From NCBI GenBank assembly GCA_951799405.1, contig OX637361.1, positions 12,188,170 through 12,252,169 on the forward strand: a stretch of DNA of 64,000 bases, written 5' to 3'. The translations under genes and the position numbers were made by a program. The notes below the pieces were generated by a model. The model did no database searches. It was not told the DNA's origin and worked only from the letters and a program-made list of their open reading frames with translations. Origin of the DNA: Agapetus fuscipes. Lineage: Eukaryota; Arthropoda; Insecta; Trichoptera; Glossosomatidae. Positions 9,111 through 20,300 of this stretch are shown here, piece after piece (within the stretch, counting starts at the first letter, position 1; the number at the start of each line of letters is the position of its first letter).

Positions 9111-10844
9111 ATGGCTGACGACGCAGATAATGTAAGTTGCGACTTTCAAATGCATGTTAAAATCAATATTTTATTTGAATTCATTGTATTTTTCTTTCTA
9201 AACAGAATAGCATTTACAGCAATAATATAACCTATTTGTTCTTTCAATAAATGTTTGCGCGATGTTTGATTATGTACGCAATGTTGTATAATGGGGGTAC
9301 TGTATGGCGAGGCAGTATTTCATAAAATTAAAATAATCAAGAATTAATTGAAATATGTGATGTAAATATGAAATAACAATATGGGCTACTTCCAGTTTCG
9401 GGGAGGGCTGGAAGTCTCATCACCACGGTAATTCTTACCTACCGAATATCGGTAATATTTGTATGAAGACTAATCAGCTGTTGACTTACCATCTTGGATT
9501 GACAGGTCTTCATACAAATATTACCGATATACCTTGATGAGACTTCTAGCCCAGGAATCATTAGTTTGTCAAAGTGTGGGTTCAACGAACGACCAAAATG
9601 TCTAAGAATAGCACCGATACAATTTATGTTCGTATTTGTATGTTCTTTCACTTTTACTTTAAAAATCTTGACGTTTTAATTCTCTAAACTACGATGCCTT
9701 GATGATTGTTCTCTGCATTTAAAATTGAGGCTATATTTTGTAATACTCACTCATTATTTGATTTACTGTAGATCCCAGTGATGACCGTGAAGGAGCCCCT
9801 GGACCTGATCCGCTTGAGCTTGGACGAGAGAATATATGTCAAGATGCGTAATGAAAGAGAACTGCGCGGTAGATTACACGTAAGTTCTACGTTCACGCTC
9901 CCTGTGCTAGATTTATTTACTTTGTCTTCATGTCTTGTTACCCTTTTCACTTCCGAATATTCTAGCTGTATGCCTGTATGAATACCCCCAGTAAGGAATT
10001 CTTTTTCAAGCACACTTTCAAAAGTTTATTGTTTCCTACCTTAATTGATTGACAACAATTGTGAACAAACTAAGTGCACAGTCACATGCATTAGTTATTT
10101 AAGAACGAAAATCACAAAGGTTTAGCACATTTCACTTGCAGACTTTTGAATTCCTTAACATAGATGTCAGGGATAAGTTCAAAATTGGATGACATCTATG
10201 ATTGACAGCCACACTGTATGCAAGCTTACACATGACACCTATGCGTGTCACCCGCAGTTTAAGGGCTAAAAACCCAGTGTGATGTTTTTACCACCCGATA
10301 TGTTTTTAATGCATTTGTCAATAATGGATTCTTAATCTAGTGGTTAACACCACAGACTCGTAAGTTTAATTCAGGAGCTGGATTTGCAGCACAAAAAAAA
10401 AAACTATTTAATGTTATTGAAATGCTCTTTGCTGGATTAAAAATTCATCTACCCTTACCAAAGACACAAAGGTCAGAAAAGTTCATTTAGTCTTCCGTCA
10501 TGCTTGGAAAGTTGCACTAACTAGCAATTAACCAAATAAAATAATCTTAATTTGTATTGATATTTATTTGCTCACTTTTTTCTTGGAAGTATTATTCTCA
10601 CAAAATAAGTCAGTTAATGCCATTATTAAGTATATTTATAATATGATTGTTTAATTGTTTCCAGGCTTATGACCAGCATCTAAACATGGTCCTGGGTGAC
10701 GCTGAGGAGACTGTAACCTCCGTAGAGATTGATGAAGAGACCTACGAGGAAGTTTACCGAACCACCAAAAGGAATATCCCCATGCTGTTTGTGCGTGGAG
10801 ACGGGGTCATCCTGGTCTCACCTCCCATCAGAGTTGGAGTCTAG
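9111..10844 (+). CDS. LSM3: U6 snRNA-associated Sm-like protein LSm3
   Basis: The coding exons are 9111-9131, 9772-9879 and 10665-10844, all with GT-AG junctions in phase 0, giving 102 aa. This is the usual length for LSm3. The protein starts [18 protein letters not shown]. The Sm1 motif ([24 protein letters not shown], then [11 protein letters not shown]) and the Sm2 motif ([15 protein letters not shown]) are both complete. LSm3 is a subunit of the Lsm2-8 ring that binds the U6 snRNA 3' end in the nucleus, and of the cytoplasmic Lsm1-7 ring in mRNA decay. Intron 1 carries a palindromic MITE and intron 2 an old SINE-A, neither touching splice sites. A poly(A) signal is at 11027-11032. Confidence 0.97.
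9405..9552. repeat. Palindromic MITE (family P) in LSM3 intron 1
   Basis: A copy of the 170-bp foldback element with about 22 bp lost from the right arm (ACCGATATACC-TTGATGAGAC). Its ends are GGGCTGG/TAGCCC. Confidence 0.85.
10318..10520 (+). repeat. Old SINE-A copy in LSM3 intron 2
   Basis: A diverged copy with the A-box-like TCTAGTGGTTAACAC, GACTCGTAA, a GCAGCACAAAAA stretch, ATGCTCTTTGCTGG and CTTACCAAAGAC. The order is the same as in the younger copies. Confidence 0.65.
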
Positions 10845-11026
10845 ATCTTAGTCTTATAAACCATTTGTATTTCATTATGATATCAGCCAGTCAAGTGTTT
10901 AAAATGTTCATCAAAACCTACTAAAGTTACACATGGGTGAGCGACAGATGAAAGGTTTTGCAAATTAACAAGGTTATCAATTTCGACTGCAGGCGTGTGC
11001 ATAGGGAATAGGCAAATACACTTCAG

Positions 11027-11032
11027 AATAAA
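11027..11032 (+). terminator. LSM3 poly(A) signal
   Basis: AATAAA lies 183 bp after the LSM3 stop codon and is followed by a T-rich stretch. It is the first canonical signal downstream. Confidence 0.6.
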
Positions 11033-11734
11033 TATTTTCTCCTGTTCCTATAATATAACTTATTTGAAATTGACTGAAGTTCCAACGATGGCTCCAATCA
11101 AACTCAAATTTTGAATTTTAAATCGGAATATCAAGCTTAAATGGTTTTTTTTACCATGTATTAGGCCCATGTGCCTGTATGGGATGCACACCCCTGTTTG
11201 ACTGTCATAACAGTGCCCAATTTTTATTGAATTAAAATTAAATTTATTTTTACTTACTAAATAACTTTAGTAACTTAAAGTAACTAACATCATTAAGTTC
11301 TCTAAGTAAATTGATATATTTTATAATCACACCACAATGAGGTCAGAACATTGAAAAGAGCACAAAAATAAACCTTATCATTCTGCCGAATTTCTTCAAA
11401 ATGTGACCGCCCGAGGTGCTACTTATCATGCAAAGGTTTTTTATAGGTCAAATCTTTGGGAGGTCCAAAACACTTTTATTGCATGTTGTAATTCAAAATC
11501 AGAGTATACACTTTGTAATTTTTTTGAATCTGAGATATAATTTGAAGAGTATACAATTTTGCTTGGGTTAAATAAAAACATAATGATTTTAATAATTATT
11601 CAAATCATCTATTTCCGAGTACGTTTTCACAAAATAATTTCACAACAATAAATATTTTCTACAATTAATATCAGTATTTGGGGGTATTTCTCAGTGATAT
11701 TTTATTAAAAATATGAAATTGTTGTTGATGATGA
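11033..11734. other. AT-rich spacer, no gene seen
   Basis: No frame or repeat is recognised. Confidence 0.4.
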
Positions 11735-11815
11735 TGATGATAATGATGACTTGGTATAGCGCCGTTTCGTGAAAATTGTCACTCCAAGGGCGCTTTTTGT
11801 GTTATCGCGGCGAAG
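11735..11815 (-). repeat. LINE/SINE 3' tail of the AAGCGCC...GGCGCTATA type
   Basis: On the minus strand this reads AAAGCGCCCTTGGAGTG...CGAAACGGCGCTATACC followed by ATC-rich repeats. This form is typical of L2/CR1-like 3' ends. Similar tails lie at 13096-13190 (+), 27343-27410 (+) and 45731-45785 (-). Confidence 0.55.
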
Positions 11816-12192
11816 TAGTGTGTCTTGAACCTTGACCTACAAGTATCAAATAAATGCTGTAAGCTAGCAAAATTTCCCTGATTATCAGGAATTTACATGG
11901 GGTGACGTCACATAGCCGAGGGATATTTTGAATGTTCGGTCCTCATTGTAAGTAAATAATGGAGTATTTATTTTCTCTAAGCATTGTATGTAATGTCAAC
12001 GTAAATTATTTCCATAAATACATAAAATACAGGCAACACTCTATTTATTTCATTTAAAACTTCTCTGTATTTACTCATGTGGGAAGAAAACTGCATACAC
12101 TCCATCCAGAGGCATTCCACAGATTCCTGCAGCTCCTACAATCTGTGATCTTATTTTGAGTTTGTGTATGTCGTGCGAAGGATGATAAAAAT

Positions 12193-12621
12193 AATATCGA
12201 TGGTTAAAAGGAAGTAGGGCAGAAGCGACAAAAACTAAATTGTTCAGTAGCGCAGTTTAAAGTTTGAGATTGCAGAAAAATGGCATACCTTTTTTATTTT
12301 TTATATCGTTAAAATAAAAACAGCTCTAAAATTAAAAAGGAAAGGCATTTAGTATTGGCATTCCTATTAATGTGGTTTTACAATGTTTTTATGTCACAAG
12401 CGCCTTTAGGACAAAAAAGGCCAAAATCTTTTCGGTTACACCAAAACCATACTTCGAAAACACAGTTGTTTGTTTGGGCATAAATAACAAAAAAAATCAT
12501 CGTAGAGCTATGGGAGTTAGCACATTAGAAAGAGAGGAAAATTTCAAGTAGGATAGCATTCATAATTCATTTTTGACCAAAACGTCGCTTATGCCCTACT
12601 TCCTTTTAAACGTTGATATTG
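12193..12621. mobile_element. MITE with ~38-bp inverted ends (family T)
   Basis: The left end ATATCGATGGTTAAAAGGAA and the following AGTAGGGCA are the inverse of the right end (GCCCTACTTCCTTTTAAACGTTGATAT). A second copy in the opposite orientation lies at 53581-54491, sharing the inner sequence, for example CATACTTCGAAAACA and GCATTCATAATTCA. No ORF is present. I could not define the TSD with certainty. Confidence 0.75.
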
Positions 12622-12659
12622 TAACAGTTTCAGAACTGGCATGTGATTGAGAAGAGTAT

Positions 12660-12950
12660 TTAATGAAAAAGTAGATTTTTTTGTTTTCTCCGTTGGCCCC
12701 AAAAGATTCGATGAACAGATCGGTCTTGATACGTCTCTTGAAGTAACAGCTGCCGACAATCTCTCGAACCATAGGTGCCAGGTTGATCCATGCCCTTGGA
12801 GCTACCACTGCAAAAGCACGCCCACTAAACATTATAGTAGGCTTGCGCAAAGGTTCATTAACCCAGCCATACTCAAAAAGTGTTCCGCAGAGCCCTAGGG
12901 CTCCGCTAAGCCACTGTTGGTGCTCCAAGAGAATACTGAAAAAAATCATA
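12660..12950 (-). mobile_element. LINE ORF2 C-terminal fragment
   Basis: The minus-strand frame 12949-12596 contains GRAFAVVAPRAWINLAPMVR followed by FKRRIKTDLFIESF. This is the C-terminal signature of CR1/L2/Jockey-type LINE ORFs (usual form: AF-VAAPRLWN-LP ... FK-LKT-LF). It is a dead fragment directly beside MITE T. Confidence 0.7.
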
Positions 12951-13095
12951 ATTATAACTCTTCTATTTAAATATTTGATTAAAAAAAATATAGATGAATA
13001 ATTAAATGAAAAACTGTGTTTTATTCCACTGAGTATTTTATTTAAAAAAAAAAAATTCGGAAGTCATTCTTCATCCTGAGTTTCTAATATCCTAA

Positions 13096-13190
13096 ACTTA
13101 AAACTAATAATGAGCAAGCGCCTTTGGGATGACCAAGAGTCATGAAAAGGCGCTATAAAAATACTGTATTATTATTATTATTAATAACAA
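13096..13190 (+). repeat. L2/CR1-like 3' tail
   Basis: AAGCGCCTTTGGGATG, then AAAGGCGCTATAAAAATACTG and an (ATT)n tail. It has no coding part. Confidence 0.6.
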
Positions 13191-13414
13191 GACTTGCAGT
13201 TAATATATCTGGACGACAGTTCAGCAGAGACGGACGCTACTTGTCTGAGTTTGTTTATTGTAGGGCTCCGTCAAATATCTTGTTTGCCAAAATTGTTTCG
13301 TCACTAAAAAAGTTTGAGAACCGCTGCATTAACCAATCTTCTGGATCCACTTTCTGGGGAGAGGAAAGTATATTCATTTCATTTCAACTGATGTGATTTC
13401 TAAATCTAAATCTA

Positions 13415-13800
13415 AGTTGCAACGATATGTATCATTTGAGATTTATATTAAATGCATTCCCACAAGCAGACACATTTGGAGCAGTTCAGTTGACAAAAAG
13501 CATAAAATAGTTTTAAAAGTAAAGCTATGCATTTATAAAATTATTTATACACTGTAAATTCTGAGAGTGCACAATCAAATAAAAAACAATCTTTTATCTA
13601 AATTGCAAAGATATATTATTTGCATTTACGGTACTCTCAAGCAGGCACCATTACCCATGCTACATACCAAAGCTTCATGAAATAAACCTTGCAACTCCTG
13701 CCCCCGGTCCCTGAAACAGATGTGGCATTGGCAATAGTAATCCAAGTTTTTACAGAATGGGCGTCAGCCTCATACCAACCTAGTCAAAACAAGTAAAGCA
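13415..13800 (-). repeat. Two family R LINE 3'-UTR fragments
   Basis: The first runs 13415-13480 (AAGTTGCAACGATATG...CCACAAGCAGACAC). The second runs 13590-13800, ending with GCGTCAGCCTCATACCAACC. Both are minus strand and diverged. Confidence 0.7.
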
Positions 13801-13939
13801 AGCTTTGTAAAAATTGTGATTAGAGCCTACGAAAACGTGCATGTTTAGACATCTGTGAATATTTAAAGTAAGCTCTGAAGAATCATGGTTCGAGTCTGCC
13901 AAACGTGTTCAATTAGACATCTGTGTATATTAAATGAAA

Positions 13940-14040
13940 GCTTGGGAAAAGGCGGCAGGAGTTGCAAAGTTTATGTTCTTATGAGGCTTGGTTTATTTTC
14001 TGTGTCTGTTTGTAATAAATGTAGACGTCTAATAGAAATT
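13940..14040 (+). repeat. Family R fragment
   Basis: A short plus-strand piece with AGGCGGCAGGAGTTGCAAAG and TTATGAGGCTTGGTTTATTTT. Confidence 0.55.
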
Positions 14041-14304
14041 TTATTTTTGTATTATTTCAAACTATATTATTTATAAATAAATACGTAATAATATGACTCG
14101 TCCATCGATGTTCATAGGTATTTTGTATTCAGCTCATCGTTCTGATCCGGCTGTTCACATCCCAGATCTTTGACAGCTCATGTCACTTGACAGTCGCGCC
14201 AAGGCAATTTCCGCCAGTTGTCAAATCACATATCGCCGTGCCGAACTTAACCCACGGTGTTTTTAAATATTCATCTTTCAATCGACACTTAAATTCTTCA
14301 CAAT

Positions 14305-17300
14305 ATGTCTGTTGTCCCCGTTGCAGAGAAACCAATCCCCAATGGAGTCAAATTCTTATTCGGAGGACTTTCAGGGTGAGTTTTAGGGTAATTGATTTAT
14401 GGACCTTGACAGAGAATTAAAGAAAGCATTGGTTTAAGCTGAAAATCTGTTCATAAACGTTGGTTATGTAAAGAATATTCTCTTCTGTGTTTACCTCGGT
14501 TACCATTTTTTCAACGAAGGTCGAAAGCGATAGTTTAGCGTGAAGATGTCACGTAGGTACCTACTATTATTATACCTACATGTCAGTTTACTCTGAGGTC
14601 TATTTTAGAAGCACACATGATCTTGAACGTGTTTTATTTTTGATGTTTTTCCTACGAATACAATAATCTTGAAAAGTGAAGACACTTTTCTGTAAGCATT
14701 TGGCCGTGGCGATTTTTTCTTTTATAGGTTATTATGTAAAAATTAATGAATTACAGAAATACACTTCTTTATTTCCTGCATCATCTTACTTATTATTATT
14801 TTCCTGGAGTGTAATATTAATTATTATTTGATTTATTTAATAACTTCAAATTGAATGCATTTTACTTTTAAAAATAAATACATGTTGGTAGGTATTTATT
14901 AAATAAAAACTTTTTTTTTGGTTCACTTGGCATCATTTTTGGATAAAGTACAGCTTCTCAATAGATATTTTAAAAAACATGTACTTAAGCTGTTGTTGCT
15001 ATGGAAACAGTAATCATTTGGATTTCAAATTTGGAACACTTGTAAGTGAGTAAGCAGGTAATTTTGAATGCAGGGAAAGAAAAACATTGATTTAATTATT
15101 GTGGAGGTGTAAAAGCATTTCAAATAAAATATTTTTATTATCTATAATACAATTCTGTGCCTCCTGTGAAAAGTGATACAACTCGAGTTATACCCTTTTT
15201 GAGATTTTTACATAGAAATAATCAGAAAAAAATTAGCGATTTTTTGGTCTTACTCACATTCTTCTATCTGCTATAGTTTAGGAAATATAACTGGCAGGAT
15301 TTAGGCAAAAAAACGTGAAAAGTGATATAAGTCAAGTTGTATCCCTTTTAGTAATTGATCCACACATTGTTTTTTACAAATCTATCGTGAATATTGATAC
15401 ATCTCGACTTATATCACTTTACACCAATTTTTGACTGGAATTTTAGCCAAGTTATACGATTCAGGTAAATTATGAAAATACTACTATTTTAAGTACAACA
15501 ATTGTGTCTTTGGGGTAGTATTTTTATAATTAGTTTGAGCAGCATTCTGCCTGGACCATTATCTTATGAGTTATTAAATTTAAAAAATATTAAGCTTTTT
15601 GTGTATCACTTTACTCAAAGACAACTTATAGGTGCAATATAATATAACTCGACTTGTATCATTTATCACGTAATAAATGATACAAGTACAGGCAAAAAAA
15701 AGGTACAACTGACAGAGTTTAATAAATTATTTGTAAACTATAATAGTAACCATAAAAATTAGTATGCACAGTGAAAGTGAATGTTTTTATCTACAAAATA
15801 AGGTACTTATGTGTAACCTAGCCCACTTAGTTCATGAATTAGAATTTTTTAAATCTTGTTTTTGCTCTCCTGTAAAATGATGATTTTTGAGTTGTATCAC
15901 TTTTCACAGGAGGCACAGAATTAATTGCTTTGCTGTCATAGGAGCATGTTTGAAGTGCATTATATCAAAATACCAAAGATAAGGGCATTTAATATGAGTG
16001 CGTCATATCAATGTTTCCTAACATTATAATGACGTATTTAACCCTTTTTTGTTAACGAATGAGTTCCAAAGTGCAGTCATGGATTTTTTTTTGCCTTTCA
16101 TTGATAATTCATCAATTCTTTTTCCAAATAAATATTTTGAATCAAAAAATATGTCAAAAAATTAAATTACAAATTCTATAAAACTCTCATCATTAAAAGT
16201 TTTTGAAGTTTTCAAAAGTAAAATACCTGCATTTCGGGCTTTTATTTCCCATTTTTGCTAGCGATGACACAGGAAAGTATTTTCCATTTCTCAGCAGGCA
16301 AACCTCACAGGTCTATGTAACTAACAAAAATAACAAAATATTAGTCGGCTTGGTTCCTGGAAACCTGACCGTATGATGTCAAAACTTTTTGACTATTAAA
16401 TTTGTGTCGACTCTAAATGACTAAACGTATACAGGACAGTAAAGATCTTAAATGTTTTTAGTTAGTTTACTTCAGTTAGTTCTTTGATTTAAAAAATGTA
16501 ATTTCTCATGTATGTTCCTTGACTTATAGGTTGTTATGCGGCTGACCACCCATGATATAAAAATTGGTTCACTTTGCCAATGTCCCCCCTGTTTCAGGGA
16601 AGGACGGCAAGAGTTGCAAGGCTTATGTTCATTTGAGATTGGGTTTTTATATTGTAGGTCCACATGCGGCATGTGTTAGCGCGAAATTATACATATCTGC
16701 TTGTGGGAATGCATTTAGTGTAAATCTTAAATGATATATATCTTTGCAGCTTAGATTAGATTAGATTAGATACTTACTAAGGTTGGCAAAAGTTGCAGGG
16801 TCTATGTTAATTTGAGGTTTGGATTTTAATTTGTAACTTGCAAATTCTGCATGTCTACTTAGTCTGTGTCTGTTTGTGGGCATGCATTTAATATGAATTT
16901 TTAATGTTAATATACCCTTGCAACTTAGATTATAGATTGTTATAGACTTCTCCACATATGATAATATGTGTGTACATTAAATAGAAATTTATGTTTATTA
17001 ATTTTTTAGCAACTTGGATTATAAATAAACTGCATGCATCAAAACAGTCGGAAACATAGATAGAAGTACCAATGTATTCTGAACAAATTCCGTAGACAAC
17101 AAAATTGTGACATCACACGGCAAATTATAATATTTTGTGACATGATAAGGTAAACTTATATTTTGTTATTGTTTGCTAAGAACCAAAGTTACATAGACAT
17201 GTGACGTTTGCTCGCGAATGAAAAAAATGTGTTTTTAAATTTGTTATTTCAGTTCATTGAAAAGGGAATAAGCAAACTGTAGTCGTTAGCATGTATTTCA

Positions 17301-20300
17301 TTATTTAACAGCCGGCATTATCAGGCCCATATAATATGTCTCCATATCTATTACGTAACGAGCAACATTGTCAATTATCACGTATCTACTAGTAATCAGT
17401 ATACATACATATGGGCTTACTATAAAACATATTATCTAATATGCGTGCACTGATTTTTGTTTATGTTATCTGTAACCTGTTTTCTTATGTGTCACGACAA
17501 ATCTGTCAAAGATAACTCGTCCACAGATATCTCGTCCATAGACAAATCGGCCAACAGTATGCTTACGCGGCTTTTTGGTCACATATAATATAGGCCCACA
17601 GACAAATGAAATGGTAAGCTCCATCAGAGAAAGCTTGCTCTCCAAAAAACCTTTGTAATTACTTACTTTACTTTCTTCGGCTCATAAGCCTTGAAGGCTC
17701 AGGGCCTCCCGCACCACAATCCTCCAGGTCTCTCTGTCTTGTGCTGCTTCCCTCCATGGTCCCCTCACTCCCAGAACTTCGGCGTCGGCTTCAACGTTGT
17801 CTGCCCACCGCATCCTGGGACGTCCGAGTGGTCTAACACCTCAGGGGGCACCATCCAAGACTGTTCTGATGATCCTGGAGTCCTCTGCACGTGCTACATG
17901 TCCGGCCCACTGGAGTCTTCTTGATTTCATTACCGACACTATGTTTGGATCTTGAAACACGGACATCAGCTCCGCGTTGGTTCGGATACGCCACCTGTCA
18001 TCTTCAAATACAGGTCCGAGAATGCGACGAAGTATTTTGTTCTCAAAGACCTGAAGAGATTTTTCTTGTTTTTGAGTCAGACTCCAGGCTTCGCATCCGT
18101 ACAACACAACTGGCCGAACAATGGAAGTGTAAATCTTGAATTTTGTGGAGCGGGATAGCCATTTTGAGCACAATAGCCCTCTAAGGCCAAAAAAAGCATT
18201 ATTGCCGAAGTGAATTCGGGCATTTAATTCTGAGGATAGGATATTTTTGTCATTTATAAGGGTACCCAAGTACTTGAATGAATTGCAGTTCTTAAACTTG
18301 TAATTATCTACATTCAAATCTTCTTGAATATCCCGCCGCGCCACAGGCAAGTATTCAGTTTTCCCCTCATTAATTCTCAATCCTATCCTCCTTGCCATTC
18401 TCTCCATTGGTAAGAAGAGCGCCCGGAGCTGTGCAGCGTTCTCTCCCAGAAGCACCACATCATCCGCATATCCCAGCAGCCTAATGGTACTTCCTACGGT
18501 GATTCCACCATACACAGATTTGGTTTCTCTCACGACCTTTTCCAAGGCTAGGTTGAAGAGCAATGGAGAGAGGGCGTCACCCTGCTTTAAGCCTGAACTG
18601 ATCTCAAAGGGATCCGAGACCTGTCCCTGCAGCAGTATTTGAGCTCTTGAATTTTCTATGGATATCTGAACCAGTTTGATGAGTTTTCCAGGAATTCCAT
18701 AGTCTCGTAAAACGCTCCACAGCCCCAAACGATGCACTGAGTCATAAGCAGTCTTGAAGTCGACAAAAAGGCAATGAGTATCTTGAGCATATTCCCACTT
18801 CTTCTCTAATATTTGCCTCAAAGAAAAGATCTGGTCGGTTGTGCTCCGATTCCTTCTGAAACCTGCTTAGTACTCTCCAAGAGCACATTCAGCATATGGC
18901 ATAATTCTTCTTACCAGAATATTAGACAATATTTTGTATGCCGCTGGGAGAAGTGAGATACCTCTATAATTAGAGCATAGCATTTTGTCTCCTTTTTTAT
19001 GTATTGGACACAATAGTGCAACTTTCCAGCTATCCGGCAGTACCTCATGTTTCCAAACATCCTGATAAAGACCCCACAGAGCATTTTCTAAGGCTTCTCC
19101 GCCACATTTTAGTAACTCAGCAGGGATATCATCGTTTCCAGGAGCTCTTGACTTCTTTAAACTCTTAATTGCCTGTACTACCTCATCTCGACTTGGTGGA
19201 GGAAATTCGGGTTCCACCGTGAGAACTCTAGATGGTTGCAAAGGATTATTCGGACTCTCACCTCGCAGCAATCCAATGAAATGATTCTTCCACACATCAA
19301 GTATTTGATCTCGATCAGCAATGATGTTTCCCTGTTCATCCTTTATCTGGCTACTACGCTGTTGAAATCCACACTTCGCCTTTCTGACGGAATCAAAGAA
19401 TTTCCTAGAATTCCTTCCATCCCTATTGTCACTCTCAAGCTTCTCCATCAGCCGCTTATGATGTAAGCGTTTTTTGGCTCTCAGGAGGTTTCGTACTTGT
19501 CTTTTTCTTCCTTTCCATTCATTCTCCAGGTTTTGGTTACTTCCTTGAAGAAGACAGTTTCTGAGTTCCTTCCGCCACATAACAGCACGCCTGCATTCCT
19601 CATCAAACCATGGCTTACTTGCATGTTGATCCATCTTCCCAATCTCCTTTTCAGCAGTTTGCTTAATGACCTGCATAATTAGCTTCCAAGACTCTTCAAC
19701 CCTCAGCTGGTTTGCTGTAGGATCACTTTCTTCCACACTTGAGACTTCATCTTGAGACATCTGAAATTCCGAGTGCTGGTTATCACTGGCTTCAGTTATT
19801 TCTTCAGTTGCCACCTGACTCTCACCCAGGTTGTGCAATTGGTCATTGATGCCTTTTCTATACCTTTCTAATCCCTCTTTATTGTTCAGGATGTCCAGAT
19901 TATATCTTAGTCTTATAGACGGTTTTGATTTATTATGACTCAGTATTTTTTCTTTGAAAATTGCCACAGACAGGAAGTGATCTGTGTCACAGTCTGCTCC
20001 CCGATAGCTCCGAACATCATGAATCATTCTTAGATGTTTCCTTTCAACGAGAAGGTGGTCAATTTGATTCACTGTTCTACCATCGTGAGACTTCCACGTT
20101 CCCTTGTGGATTTCTTTGTGTGGAAAAATTGTGCCCATGATTGACATTTGTCGTGCTGAGGCAAAGTGGATGACTCTCATACCATTATCGTTGCTGTTTT
20201 CATGAAGGCTGTTTGTTCCAATGGAGGGTACAAAACATTCTTCTCTACCAACTTTGGCATTCAGGTCACCTAATACACATTTTATGTCATACCGTGGTAG

